This document shows, in pieces, positions 1-8,707 of a DNA stretch of 64,000 bases. The DNA lies in assembly GCA_046348225.1 (NCBI GenBank), contig JAXMEQ010000003.1, forward strand, positions 310,001 through 374,000. Reading direction: 5' to 3'. Every line of letters starts with the position of its first letter. The stretch's first letter is position 1. Both the position numbers and the translations under genes were made by a program. The DNA is from JAXMEQ01 sp046348225 (lineage in GTDB: Bacteria > Pseudomonadota > Gammaproteobacteria > Burkholderiales > Burkholderiaceae_C). The notes beneath the pieces are model-generated. The model ran no database searches. It was given only the letters and a program-made list of their open reading frames with translations, and was not told the DNA's origin.

Positions 1-72
1 ATCCGCCAGGAGGTGGCGATACCGGCCACCGCGAAAGCGGCAGCAGAACCCGCGGCCGAAGCGGTGGCCTGA
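1..72 (+). CDS. C-terminal fragment of an unidentified protein
   Basis: An open frame runs in from the left edge and ends at a TGA at 70-72. Only 23 residues are visible. They are Ala/Glu-rich and end in EAVA, which does not identify a family. The Ala-rich tail looks like a low-complexity C-terminus. Nothing can be said about function; the rest of the gene lies outside the window. Confidence 0.5.
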   Translation: MRQEVAIPATAKAAAEPAAEAVA

Positions 73-78
73 ACAGTT

Positions 79-136
79 GCTCCTTTTTTTGTAGCAGCCT
101 GCGCAGTCTCCGTGCGGGCTGCAGGCCAAAATGGCC
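79..136 (+). repeat. 58-bp dispersed repeat, copy A (degenerate core)
   Basis: Core GCTCC-N7-GTAGC (79-95), followed by a tail with GCGGGCT and CAGGCC at the positions shared by the other eight copies in the window. The left arm of the core has lost the TAY match. It lies just after the stop codon of the left-edge gene. Confidence 0.6.
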
Positions 137-186
137 TGAAACATGCGCGCCATGCCCTGAGTGACCTCAGGCATGGTGTTGCCTTT

Positions 187-207
187 AAATGAGATTGATT
201 CTCATTT
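187..207 (+). promoter_or_regulatory. Fur box upstream of the siderophore receptor
   Basis: A perfect inverted repeat with arms AAATGAGA and TCTCATTT around a 5-nt centre. This matches the shape of the Fur operator (inverted repeats of the TGATAAT type). It lies about 120 bp before the receptor start, so iron repression of the receptor-piuC-tonB-exbBD genes is inferred. Confidence 0.85.
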
Positions 208-326
208 GATGTAGAATCCGTTTCAATCTTTCGCGCCAGCCACGCCGGGCGGCCCCGCCGCCTGCACAGCCAGCCTCTTTCCGAAACCCGGCCCGCATGT
301 TTGCGGGCACCCGTTTGGAGGCCACT

Positions 327-2555
327 GTGGCTCACGTTTTCCCGCGCTCCCCGTCTGAACCCAAATTGCTCCCCTTGGGCGCGCTGATGCTGGCGGCATC
401 GGCCGGCGCCTGGGCCCAGAGCGCCGCACCGGCCGAGGGCAAAACCCTGGCGCCAGTGACCGTGCGCGAACAGGCCGAAGGCAAGGACTCCGTTCGCGCC
501 ACCACCACCGGCATCGGCAAGGGCCACCAGGCCCTGCGCGACATTCCGCAGTCCGTCACCGTCGTGACGGAAAAACTCATCGACGACCGCAATCTCGACA
601 CCGTGAAGGACGTGCTGCGCAACACCGCGGGCATCACCTTCCTGGCCGCCGAGGGTGGCGAGGAAGACATCCGCCTGCGCGGCTTCTCGCTCGCGGGGAC
701 CGGTGACATCTTCCTGGACGGCATGCGCGACCCGGCCTTCTATGACCGCGATACCTTCAACAACGACCGCGTCGAGGTGCTGCGCGGCTCGGCCTCCATG
801 CTGTTTGGTCGCGGTTCCACCGGTGGCGCTGTCAACCAGGTGAGCAAGCAGCCGCGGCTCATCAGCGAGCATGAAGTCACCACCACGCTGGGCACGCACC
901 AGTACCGTCGCGTCACCGGCGACTTCAACCTCGTCACCGGCGAGAACGCCGCACTGCGCCTGAACGCCATGGCCACCCGGGCCGACAACAACGGCGCCGG
1001 CAGCAGCATCGACAAGAAGGGCTTCGCCGCGGCCTACCGCTTCGGCATTGGCACCGCCGACGAATTCAGTGCCAGCCTGTACCACCTGGACAACCGCAAC
1101 GGCATGAACTATGGCCTGCCCTGGATCAAGCCGCGCGCCACCGACAGCAGCGCCGCCAACACGCTGATCGGCAGCCTCCCGCCCGACGCCTACTACGGGC
1201 TGGCCAGCGACTACAACGCCGGGCAGGCCAGCATCGCCAGCATCGCCCACACCCACCGTTTCAGCCACGACAGCGAGTTCAGGACACAGCTGCGTGCCGG
1301 CACTTTCCAGCGCGACCAGCGCGCCAGCACCGTGCGCCTGGCCGCCGACGCCCTGCAGCCAGGCGGCCGCGCGGTGGACCTGGGCACCTTTGGCGCCGGC
1401 ACCGTGTTCACGCGCGGCACCCAGCTCAAGGTGCAGGACATGCGCACTTTGCAGTGGCAAACCGACTTCACGCGCAAGTTCGACGCCCTGGGCTACCGGC
1501 ATGAACTGATGACGGGTGTGGACTTCTCGCGCGAGGAGAAAACCGTCTATGGCGCGGTGGGCACCAGCCCGGCCAAGCCCAACACCCTGGCCGGCGCACC
1601 CGACGACGGCGCATCCATCAACGAAGCCGCGCGGGTGCTGCGCCCGTCCAGCAACTTCGAGTCCCGCGCCGCTGGCGCCTATGTGCAGGACTTGGTGCAG
1701 ATCGCCCCCGCCTGGAAGCTGCTGGGCGGCCTGCGCTGGGACAGCCTGCGCGGCGACTACACCACCACCACACCGGCCACCGGGGCTGTCACGGCCCGCT
1801 ACCAGCAGACCATCTCGGCGCTGAGCAAGCGCCTGGGCGTGCTGTACCAGCCAAACGCGCTGCAGTCGTTCCACTTCTCCTACGGCACCTCGTTCAACAC
1901 CTCGGGCGACACTTATTCCTACAACGCGCTGAGCGCCAACACCGACCCCGAGCAGAGCCGCAACATCGAGTTCGGCACCAGGCTGGACTCGGCCGACCGG
2001 CGCTTCAGCACCCGCCTGGCGGTCTTCCACGCCACCAAGTTGAACGAGCGCAATACCGACCCCGACACCGCCGCCACCCGCCTGCTGCTTTCGGGCAAGC
2101 GGCACACCGCAGGTTTCGAGGTGGATGTGTCGGGCCGCCTGACGCCCAAGTGGGAGGTCTACGGCTCCTACATGTGGATGCCGGTGGCCCGCGTGGACGT
2201 GGCTGCGTCCACCGCCACCACGGTGGGCAACCGGGTGGGCGACCGCCCCGGCCTGAGCCCCAAGCACAGCGGCACGGTGTGGAGCACGTACCAGTTCACA
2301 CCCCAGTGGCGCGTGGGCGGCGGGCTGAACTTCCGCAGTGAGCAGGCGCCCGCCGACGTGACGGCGCCCGCCTGGGAAGCTCCCGGCTTCGTCACGGCCG
2401 ATCTGATGGCCGAGTACACGTTGGGCGACCGGTACAGCATCAAGGCCAACCTCAGCAACCTGACCAACAAGCTGTACGCCGAGTCGCTGTACCGCGGCCA
2501 CTACATCCCCGGCGCCGGGCGCCAGCTGCAGGTGGCGCTGACCGCCCGTTTCTGA
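327..2555 (+). CDS. fiu: TonB-dependent catecholate siderophore receptor (Fiu-like)
   Basis: Outer-membrane receptor of about 742 residues. A signal peptide ends near AGAWAQ. A plug domain follows with DIPQSVTVV and VEVLRGSASMLFGRGSTGG, and a beta-barrel closes with the aromatic ending LQVALTARF. These features are typical of ferric-siderophore receptors. An ATG exists at 297, but GTG at 327 is preferred: it has GGAG 6 nt upstream and gives a compact signal peptide. A Fur box lies upstream. It is followed by a PiuC-type dioxygenase and tonB-exbB-exbD, the classic partner set of Fiu/PiuA receptors. The exact siderophore cannot be read from sequence. Confidence 0.93.
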   Translation: MAHVFPRSPSEPKLLPLGALMLAASAGAWAQSAAPAEGKTLAPVTVREQAEGKDSVRATTTGIGKGHQALRDIPQSVTVVTEKLIDDRNLDTVKDVLRNTAGITFLAAEGGEEDIRLRGFSLAGTGDIFLDGMRDPAFYDRDTFNNDRVEVLRGSASMLFGRGSTGGAVNQVSKQPRLISEHEVTTTLGTHQYRRVTGDFNLVTGENAALRLNAMATRADNNGAGSSIDKKGFAAAYRFGIGTADEFSASLYHLDNRNGMNYGLPWIKPRATDSSAANTLIGSLPPDAYYGLASDYNAGQASIASIAHTHRFSHDSEFRTQLRAGTFQRDQRASTVRLAADALQPGGRAVDLGTFGAGTVFTRGTQLKVQDMRTLQWQTDFTRKFDALGYRHELMTGVDFSREEKTVYGAVGTSPAKPNTLAGAPDDGASINEAARVLRPSSNFESRAAGAYVQDLVQIAPAWKLLGGLRWDSLRGDYTTTTPATGAVTARYQQTISALSKRLGVLYQPNALQSFHFSYGTSFNTSGDTYSYNALSANTDPEQSRNIEFGTRLDSADRRFSTRLAVFHATKLNERNTDPDTAATRLLLSGKRHTAGFEVDVSGRLTPKWEVYGSYMWMPVARVDVAASTATTVGNRVGDRPGLSPKHSGTVWSTYQFTPQWRVGGGLNFRSEQAPADVTAPAWEAPGFVTADLMAEYTLGDRYSIKANLSNLTNKLYAESLYRGHYIPGAGRQLQVALTARF

Positions 2556-2566
2556 AAGTCCCGCCC

Positions 2567-3250
2567 ATGCTGTTGACCCTGCCCGACATCCTGAACGCCA
2601 CCGAAGTGGCCGAGGCGCGCGCCGCGCTCGCCACCGCGCCCTGGGCCGACGGCCGACCCGGCGCCGGCCGCCAGGCGGTGCAGGTGAAGAACAACGAACA
2701 GCTGCCGCTGGACTGCGCCGTGTCGCGCCAGCTGGGCGCGCAGGTGCTGGCCGCCCTCCAGCAGCACCCGCTGGTGCTGTCGGCCGCGCTGCCAAGACGG
2801 ATCTTCCCGCCGCGCTTCAACCGCTACCGGGGTACCACCAACCATTACGGCAACCACGTGGACGGTGCGGTGCGGCTGCTGCCCGGCAGCGGGCAGCCCC
2901 TGCGCACCGACCTGTCCTGCACCCTGTTCCTGTCCGACCCGGCCAGCTACGACGGCGGCGAGCTGGTGATGCAGGAGCCGGGTGGCGAGCAGCGCATCAA
3001 GCTGCCCGCCGGCCACTTGGTGCTGTACCCGGGCACCACGGTGCACCAGGTCACGCCGGTCACGCGCGGGGAACGGCTGGCCTGCTTTTTCTGGATCGAA
3101 AGCCTGGTGCGCGGCAGCGACCAGCGCCGCCTGCTCTACGAGATGGACATGGCGCTGATGGCCCTGCGCCAGCGCGACGGCGAAAGCCCCGAGGCGGTGG
3201 CCCTGACCGGCTGTTACCACAACCTGTTGCGCCTGTGGGCCGAGACCTGA
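2567..3250 (+). CDS. piuC: Fe(II)/2-oxoglutarate-dependent dioxygenase, PiuC/YbiX type (PKHD hydroxylase)
   Basis: A 227-residue protein with the double-stranded beta-helix metal triad H97-x-D99 (NHYGNHVDG) and H160 (TTVHQVTPVTRGER), plus R170 as the likely 2-oxoglutarate ligand. Length and spacing match E. coli YbiX and Pseudomonas PiuC. It starts 11 nt after the receptor stop, so the two are probably co-transcribed under the upstream Fur box. The family is consistently found next to Fiu/PiuA receptors. Its substrate is unknown in general, and a role in processing siderophore-linked molecules is inference. Confidence 0.92.
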   Translation: MLLTLPDILNATEVAEARAALATAPWADGRPGAGRQAVQVKNNEQLPLDCAVSRQLGAQVLAALQQHPLVLSAALPRRIFPPRFNRYRGTTNHYGNHVDGAVRLLPGSGQPLRTDLSCTLFLSDPASYDGGELVMQEPGGEQRIKLPAGHLVLYPGTTVHQVTPVTRGERLACFFWIESLVRGSDQRRLLYEMDMALMALRQRDGESPEAVALTGCYHNLLRLWAET

Positions 3251-3297
3251 GCCCCACCTAAACTATGAGGTTCTTCCTTCTTCACCGCCAACACTGC

Positions 3298-3954
3298 ATG
3301 AACCGCAACGCCGTGATCGCCACCAGTGTCGTGCTGCTGCACGTGGGTGCGCTGTGGGCGCTGCAGTCCGGCCTGCTGCGCCGGACCGTGGAGCTGCTGG
3401 TGCCGGCCGAAGTCGTCACCGAGTTCATCACGCCACCGCAGCCCCGCGTCGACCCCCCGCCGCCAGCACCCCGTCCGCCCGAGCCGGTGAAGCAGCCCGT
3501 GGTCAAACGCAGCGAGCCCGCCCTGCCCCCGGCGCCTCAGCCCGTGGCCATCGCCGATACGGCCCCGGCGCCCAACGCCCCGACGGGGGTGGTGGCCCCC
3601 CAGCCACCAGCACCCCCGATCGCGGCGCCAGTCGCCGCCGCCCCCGTGTCGCCGCCACCCGCGCCGGTGCGCGTGGAGCTGCCGTCCAGCGAGGCCGACT
3701 ACCTGCAGAACCCCAAGCCCGCCTACCCGCCCATCAGCAAGCGCCTGGGCGAACAAGGCAAGGTGGTGGTGCGGGTGCTGATCGGCGTGGACGGCACGGC
3801 GCAGAAGGCCGAGATCCGGCAGTCCAGCGGCTACGACCGGCTGGACCAGGCCGCCCTGGCCACCGTGCAGCGCTGGCGCTACGTGCCCGGCAAGCGCGCC
3901 GGTGTGCCCGAGGCCATGTGGTTCAACGTGCCCATCAATTTTGTTCTGGAGTAA
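3298..3954 (+). CDS. tonB: TonB energy-transducing protein
   Basis: About 218 residues: an N-terminal membrane anchor (ATSVVLLHVGALWAL), a long Pro/Ala-rich periplasmic spacer, and a C-terminal TonB domain with YPPISKRLGEQGKVVVRVLI and a QRWRYVPGK motif. It carries energy from ExbB-ExbD to outer-membrane receptors. ATG 3298 is preferred to the in-frame ATG at 3265 because it places the hydrophobic anchor at the very N-terminus; neither start has a strong Shine-Dalgarno. It follows piuC by 47 nt and precedes exbB by 8 nt. Confidence 0.93.
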   Translation: MNRNAVIATSVVLLHVGALWALQSGLLRRTVELLVPAEVVTEFITPPQPRVDPPPPAPRPPEPVKQPVVKRSEPALPPAPQPVAIADTAPAPNAPTGVVAPQPPAPPIAAPVAAAPVSPPPAPVRVELPSSEADYLQNPKPAYPPISKRLGEQGKVVVRVLIGVDGTAQKAEIRQSSGYDRLDQAALATVQRWRYVPGKRAGVPEAMWFNVPINFVLE

Positions 3955-3962
3955 AGCATTTC

Positions 3963-4688
3963 ATGGAATCCCAATTCGGCCTTTTCAATGTCTGGGCGCA
4001 GGGCGACCTCGTCACGCGCGGCGTGTTCCTGCTGCTGCTGGGCATGTCGCTGGCGTCCTGGATGGTGATCTTCATCAAGGTGCTGGACCTGCGCAGGTTC
4101 AGCGCCCAGTCCCGCTCGACCGAAAGCTTCTGGCACGCCGCCGACTATGCCGACGGCCTCCACAAGCTGGGCAGTGACCCGGCCAACCCGTTCCGCGCGC
4201 TCGCGGTTGAAGGCCGCGACGCAGCGGCGCACCTGCTGCACAAGGACGGCAGCGCCCGGCCCCAGTTGCACGACGGGCTGGACGCGAGCGACTGGATCAC
4301 GCGCTGTCTGCGCAACAGCATCGATGAATCCACCGCGCGGCTGCAGTCCGGCCTGGCCATTCTGGCGTCGGTGGGTTCCACCGCGCCCTTCGTGGGCCTG
4401 TTCGGCACTGTATGGGGCATCTACCACGCGCTCATGGCCATCGGCGTGGCCGGCCAGGCCACCATCGACAAGGTGGCCGGCCCGATTGGCGAGGCGCTCA
4501 TCATGACGGCGCTTGGCCTGGCGGTGGCCATCCCGGCCGTGCTGGGCTACAACGCCCTGGTGCGCGGCAACAAGAGCGTGCTGGGCAAGCTCAACCGATT
4601 TGCGCACGACCTGCACGCCTACCTGGTGACGGGTGCGCGGGTGTCGGCCGGCGGGCCGGGCCGCGTCGTGCCGTTGAAGAAGGCATGA
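3963..4688 (+). CDS. exbB: Biopolymer transport protein ExbB (TolQ/MotA family)
   Basis: A 241-residue inner-membrane protein with three predicted membrane segments: near residues 20-40 (VFLLLLGMSLASWMVIFI), and two in the C-terminal half (VGSTAPFVGLFGTVWGI and the stretch ending AVAIPAVLGYNALVRG). These are the MotA/TolQ/ExbB signature regions. With ExbD it forms the proton channel that energises TonB. The start is ATG 3963, 8 nt after the tonB stop. Its stop overlaps the exbD start by 4 nt (ATGA), indicating translational coupling. Confidence 0.95.
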   Translation: MESQFGLFNVWAQGDLVTRGVFLLLLGMSLASWMVIFIKVLDLRRFSAQSRSTESFWHAADYADGLHKLGSDPANPFRALAVEGRDAAAHLLHKDGSARPQLHDGLDASDWITRCLRNSIDESTARLQSGLAILASVGSTAPFVGLFGTVWGIYHALMAIGVAGQATIDKVAGPIGEALIMTALGLAVAIPAVLGYNALVRGNKSVLGKLNRFAHDLHAYLVTGARVSAGGPGRVVPLKKA

Positions 4689-5101
4689 GCGCCATGGCTT
4701 TCGGAACGCAAGACGACACCGACGAGGTGATGAACGAGATCAACATGACGCCCCTGGTGGACGTGATGCTGGTGCTGCTGATCATCTTCATCATCACCGT
4801 GCCGGTGATGAAGCACGCAGTCAACATCGACCTGCCGCGCGCCACCAACCAGCCGCAGGACGTCAAGCCCGAAACCATCCGCCTGAGCGTGGACGCCGAC
4901 GGCAGCTACTACTGGAACGGGAGCCGCATTGCCGACGCAGCCCTGGCCACGATGCTCAAGGCCGAGGCCGGCAAACAGCCGCAGCCGGAGCTGCACATCC
5001 GCGGCGACAAGGCGGTGCGCTACGAGAAGGTGGCGCAGGCGATGGCGGCCGCGCAGCAGGCCGGAATCCGAAAAATCGGCTTCATTACAGAGCCGAAATA
5101 G
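4685..5101 (+). CDS. exbD: Biopolymer transport protein ExbD
   Basis: A 138-residue protein with a single N-terminal membrane segment preceded by EINMTPLVDVMLVLLIIFII. The Asp in PLVDVML is the conserved proton-carrying residue of the family. The periplasmic domain ends in RKIGFITEP. The start overlaps the exbB stop (ATGA). It is the last gene of the receptor-piuC-tonB-exbBD unit. Its stop codon lies at the outer edge of repeat copy B, which also holds the stop of the convergent cytochrome gene. Confidence 0.95.
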   Translation: MSAMAFGTQDDTDEVMNEINMTPLVDVMLVLLIIFIITVPVMKHAVNIDLPRATNQPQDVKPETIRLSVDADGSYYWNGSRIADAALATMLKAEAGKQPQPELHIRGDKAVRYEKVAQAMAAAQQAGIRKIGFITEPK

Positions 5102-5148
5102 GTTGAAACCCGCATGCAGATTGCGTGAGGCGCTATCAAATCTATAGC
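5091..5148 (-). repeat. 58-bp dispersed repeat, copy B
   Basis: Core GCTAT-N7-ATAGC at 5132-5148, with the tail running leftward through CTCACGCA and GCGGGTT. It sits exactly between convergent genes. The TAG stop of the di-haem cytochrome (5142-5144) lies in the core, and the exbD stop (5099-5101) lies in the far end of the tail. Confidence 0.75.
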
Positions 5149-6503
5149 GAATTGACGAACTGCACCAGCGCCTCTCGATCCCGGCGCGGCATCGCCAGCA
5201 CCCGGTCGCGGGCCGCCTGCGCCTCGCCGCCGTGCCAGAGGATGGCTTCCAGCACACCGCGCGCACGGCCGTCATGCAGCAGGCGCTGGTGGCCATTGAC
5301 CTGGTGCAAGAGGCCGATGCCCCAGAGCGGCGGCGTGCGCCACTGGCTGCCGCTGGCCTGCGCATCCGGCCGGCCATCGGCCAGGCCGGGGCCCATGTCG
5401 TGCAGCAACAGGTCGGTGTAGGGCCGGATCGTCTGGCGTGACAACGCCGGGAACCAGCCCTTGCCGGTGGTGTAGGGCTGCGCGCGGTGGCACTGCGCGC
5501 ACTGGGCCTGGGCAAAGAGCTGCTCGCCGCGCCGCACGGTACTGGATTCGGTGTTGCGTCGCGCCGGCACGCCCAGCCCGAACTGGTAGTTCAGCGCCAG
5601 AAGAAAGGTATCGGTGTCCAGCTCCGGGCGTTCGTCCGGCCGCTCGCCAGGGAAGTGGCGCGACGTGACGCCCAGGTCGCTGAAGAACGCGCTGGCAATC
5701 TGGTGGTGCAGTGAGCCGGTGCTGGCCTTCCAGCCAAACCGGCCCACGACCTCGCGCCCGTCAAACGGCTCGAACACCCGGTTGGCCCGGCCCTTGACCG
5801 GCCCGGGCAGCGCCGCCTGCCGGCGCTCGTTGTCCAGGATGTCGGCCTCATCGATCGCGTCCAGCAGGCCCAGCCCCGCCAGCTGGGGCGCCAGCCGCGC
5901 GCTGATCTGCGTGCCGGGCGGCAGCGGCCCGTAGCCCAGCGCCCGCAGTTCTAGCACCGGTTGGCGCAGGGTGTAGGTCTCGCCGTCGGCAAAACGCCCG
6001 GCAACGCTGCGGTACCGCACCCGCCACTGGCCGCGTGGCGTGACGCCTGGCACCGCCTGCGGCGTGATCTGGCCGCCGTAAGCGTCCGGCAGGCCCGGGG
6101 GCAGCGTGAGGCGCGGCACCAGGGCCACGCTGTCGGGGTGGCCCCGGCCGTCGTGCACATGGCAGCCGGCGCACGAGCGCGCTGCAAAGTGCGGCCCCAG
6201 GCCCTGGCGTGCAGTACCGGCGCTGCCAGTCACCTGCCAGTCGTTGTGGAACACGCGGCTGCCTTCGGCGAAGCTGCGGTGGGCGGCCCGGTCCAGGTTG
6301 GCAGCGGGCTGGGCAAAGGCCTGACGCCCGTACGCCGCCGCCGGTGCGGCGCTGGTCGCACTGCCAGCGGGCGCGGTGGCGCCCCCCGGGGCGGCCCCGG
6401 CGGGCGCGGCCGCGCCCAGCGCCAGCACGGCCCACCCCATGCCGCGCAACAGTTGCAACGTGTTACCCTGCGCGCCATTGCGTTGACTGCTGCGTGAATT
6501 CAT
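5142..6503 (-). CDS. Di-haem oxidoreductase (DHOR / DUF1111 family, c-type cytochrome)
   Basis: A 453-residue protein with an N-terminal signal peptide rich in Ala/Gly (VLALGAAAPAGAAP) and two CxxCH haem-c motifs: SCAGCHVHDGRGHP in the N-terminal third and QCAQCHRAQPYTTG near the C-terminus. This is the layout of the di-haem 'thiol oxidoreductase' family (DUF1111), whose members often sit in iron-uptake clusters with imelysin-type proteins. No imelysin gene is present here, but the neighbours are iron-uptake genes. It is periplasmic by inference. The last codon and stop are supplied by the core of repeat copy B. Confidence 0.85.
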   Translation of the reverse strand: MNSRSSQRNGAQGNTLQLLRGMGWAVLALGAAAPAGAAPGGATAPAGSATSAAPAAAYGRQAFAQPAANLDRAAHRSFAEGSRVFHNDWQVTGSAGTARQGLGPHFAARSCAGCHVHDGRGHPDSVALVPRLTLPPGLPDAYGGQITPQAVPGVTPRGQWRVRYRSVAGRFADGETYTLRQPVLELRALGYGPLPPGTQISARLAPQLAGLGLLDAIDEADILDNERRQAALPGPVKGRANRVFEPFDGREVVGRFGWKASTGSLHHQIASAFFSDLGVTSRHFPGERPDERPELDTDTFLLALNYQFGLGVPARRNTESSTVRRGEQLFAQAQCAQCHRAQPYTTGKGWFPALSRQTIRPYTDLLLHDMGPGLADGRPDAQASGSQWRTPPLWGIGLLHQVNGHQRLLHDGRARGVLEAILWHGGEAQAARDRVLAMPRRDREALVQFVNSL

Positions 6504-6560
6504 GGACCGACACCATCCTGATATTCAACTCCCACGTCAAGCCCATGGCGGGAATCACCC

Positions 6561-7295
6561 ATGACCACGCTGGCTTTGATCGCGGCCTGCGTGCTGCTGT
6601 TTGCCGCCAGCCTCTGGTCTGCCTGGGTGCTGCTGGGACGGCGCCACGCGCTGGGCTTTGCCGGCCTGGCGCTGGGCCTGGGCTGGTTTGCCGAGCAGAT
6701 GGGGTCGTCGCGCGGCTGGTTTTTTGGCCGCTACACCTACACCGACGTGTTGGGCCCCGCGCTCGGCAACGTGCCGGTGGTCATTGCGCTGATGTGGTTT
6801 GCCCTGTGCTGGCTGGGCTACCTGCTGGCCAGCCTGATCCTGTGGCGCCAGCCGGTGCTGGCTGCGCCGGCCGGCACAGCGCCCCGCCTGCTCACCGCCT
6901 GGCTGGCGGCCATGATCGTGACCGCCTTTGACCTTGGGGCCGACCCGTACTTCGTGTTCGTGCTCAAGGCCTGGATCATGGCCAAAACCGACGGCGGCTG
7001 GTTCGGTGAGACCTTGCAGGGCTTTGTGGGCTGGATGGCCGTGTCGTTTGTCATCGTGACGCTGTTCCAGTGGCTGTGGCCGCCGCAGGCCATGGCGGCA
7101 GCGGCCTCCCGGCGCCAACGCATCGCTGCGCTGCTGCCGCTGGGCATCTACGCGTCGGGCCTGGTGTTCCAGCTGCTGTTCGGCCAGCCCATTGAGACCC
7201 GCGCCGTCGCCTTTTTTGCCATGGGCATCCCCTTGTTCATTGCTGCCGTGGCCTGGTGGCAATGGGCGAGGCCGGCCTCCGGAGTTCCGGCATGA
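6561..7295 (+). CDS. CruF-like carotenoid biosynthesis protein (DUF422 family)
   Basis: A 244-residue polytopic membrane protein with about seven hydrophobic segments. The stretch GLGWFAEQMGSSRGWFFGRY and the later FDLGADPYFV match the DUF422/CruF family, which includes carotenoid 1',2'-hydratases and bacterioruberin pathway enzymes. No other carotenoid genes (crtB, crtI) are in the window, so a genuine carotenoid substrate is uncertain. The gene is divergent from the cytochrome. Its stop overlaps the next start (ATGA at 7292-7295). Confidence 0.75.
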   Translation: MTTLALIAACVLLFAASLWSAWVLLGRRHALGFAGLALGLGWFAEQMGSSRGWFFGRYTYTDVLGPALGNVPVVIALMWFALCWLGYLLASLILWRQPVLAAPAGTAPRLLTAWLAAMIVTAFDLGADPYFVFVLKAWIMAKTDGGWFGETLQGFVGWMAVSFVIVTLFQWLWPPQAMAAAASRRQRIAALLPLGIYASGLVFQLLFGQPIETRAVAFFAMGIPLFIAAVAWWQWARPASGVPA

Positions 7296-8707
7296 CGGCC
7301 GGCACCGAGCTGCTGCAGGCCATGACGCGCGTGGCCGACCCGCTGGCCGACCATACGGTGGCCGCCATCGTCGGACCCTGGTCTGACGCGCCGGGTGCCA
7401 TGGATGCGGCCATGGCGCGGCTGGCGCAGGCCACGCGGCTGATGGCGCAGTGGCGCAGCAATGCCGTACTGGCCGACTGGCAACCGGACGACCTGGCCAC
7501 CGACCCGGCGCTGGCCGCCTTGCTGCGCGACTACCTGCGCAAAGGCAGCCGCCTGCCGGCCTGGCTGGACGCCGCCAAGGTCACCCGCGCCGAGGACATC
7601 TTCATGCAGGAGGGCCCGCTGTCGTGCACCCTGCTGTTTTGCGCCAGCCTGCCGGAATGCTATGTGCCACCGCAACTGGCCGAGGTGCTGCATGTCGCGG
7701 GCCAGCTGGAGGCGCACACGGTCTACCGCATCCGCCAGACGGCGGCGATGGTGTTCCCCGTCATGCTCAAGGGCGGCCTGACCGACCCGGCCGGTTGCGG
7801 CGTGGCGCAGGTGCTGAAGGTACGGCTGATTCACGCCACCATCCGCCACCTGATCCTGCACGGCGCGCCGCAGCAGGCGCGCGGCATGGTGGCCGGCCTT
7901 GCGCAGCCCGCGGCCGCCGCCGGTGGCCACGGCGCCTTGCATCAGGCACTGATGGCCCATGGCTGGAACGTGGATCAGCGCGGCCTGCCATGCAACCAGC
8001 TGGAACTCGCCTACACCCTGCTCACCTTCCACTATGTCTTCCTGCGGGGCATGCGCACCATGGGGCTAGGCCTGCCGGCGGCCGATGAAGACGCTTTCCT
8101 GCACGCCTGGAACGTGGTGGGCCATGTGCTGGGCGTGCAGGACACGCTGATGGCCTGGCACTACGACGATGCCACCGACCTGTTCGCACGCATGCGGGCG
8201 GTCGGCTGCGCGCAGGCGGCCCTGCCCGACGTACGGCCGCCGCTCGGCCAGGCGCTGGTGCAGGCGATGGCCAGCACCATCCGCGTACCGGTGATCCGCG
8301 GCATCCCGGTGCCCATGACACAGTGGCTGATCGGGCCGGAGGCGGCGCGCGACATCGGCATCGGCGAGGCTGCGCCCTGGCCGGTGCGGCTGGCTTTCAC
8401 CCTCGGCCGGGCCGTCACCCGGGCAGTCGACGGGCTGGTGCGCTGGGTACTGCCACAGTTCTCCATCTCGCGCATGCTGACCCGCGTGATCGGCTACCAC
8501 ATGCTCAGCCGCTTTCTGCTGGACCAGACCCGACCGCTCGGCCTGCCCGAACAGGTCCTCAACCCGATGCGCTCGGCCATCGCCGGCTGGCACCATGAAC
8601 CCCGCGCACCGGGCTGGCTGAACCGGCTGGAGGACGCGCTGACCACCCGTGGCCGCTGGGAGCCCGCGGGCGGCGACAATGCGCGAACTCCGGGGGGTGT
8701 GCGATGA
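7292..8707 (+). CDS. MpaB/DUF2236-family oxygenase-like protein
   Basis: A 471-residue protein. The stretch HTVYRIRQTAAMVFPVM, the HATIRHLIL segment (candidate haem-ligand His) and LAYTLLTFHYVFLRGM are the landmarks of the MpaB/latex-clearing-protein (Lcp) haem oxygenase fold. A near-C-terminal hydrophobic region suggests membrane association. The start is ATG 7292, overlapping the upstream stop; an in-frame ATG at 7256 would lie inside the preceding gene. It also overlaps the downstream gene (ATGA at 8704-8707). The substrate is unknown. Coupling to a carotenoid-type enzyme hints at oxidation of an isoprenoid, which is inference only. Confidence 0.78.
   Translation: MTAGTELLQAMTRVADPLADHTVAAIVGPWSDAPGAMDAAMARLAQATRLMAQWRSNAVLADWQPDDLATDPALAALLRDYLRKGSRLPAWLDAAKVTRAEDIFMQEGPLSCTLLFCASLPECYVPPQLAEVLHVAGQLEAHTVYRIRQTAAMVFPVMLKGGLTDPAGCGVAQVLKVRLIHATIRHLILHGAPQQARGMVAGLAQPAAAAGGHGALHQALMAHGWNVDQRGLPCNQLELAYTLLTFHYVFLRGMRTMGLGLPAADEDAFLHAWNVVGHVLGVQDTLMAWHYDDATDLFARMRAVGCAQAALPDVRPPLGQALVQAMASTIRVPVIRGIPVPMTQWLIGPEAARDIGIGEAAPWPVRLAFTLGRAVTRAVDGLVRWVLPQFSISRMLTRVIGYHMLSRFLLDQTRPLGLPEQVLNPMRSAIAGWHHEPRAPGWLNRLEDALTTRGRWEPAGGDNARTPGGVR

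Noticed and set aside
297..326. ATG 297 as start of the siderophore receptor
   Set aside because: GTG 327 has a well-spaced GGAG and gives a normal signal peptide, while the extra ten residues from 297 have no signal-peptide character.
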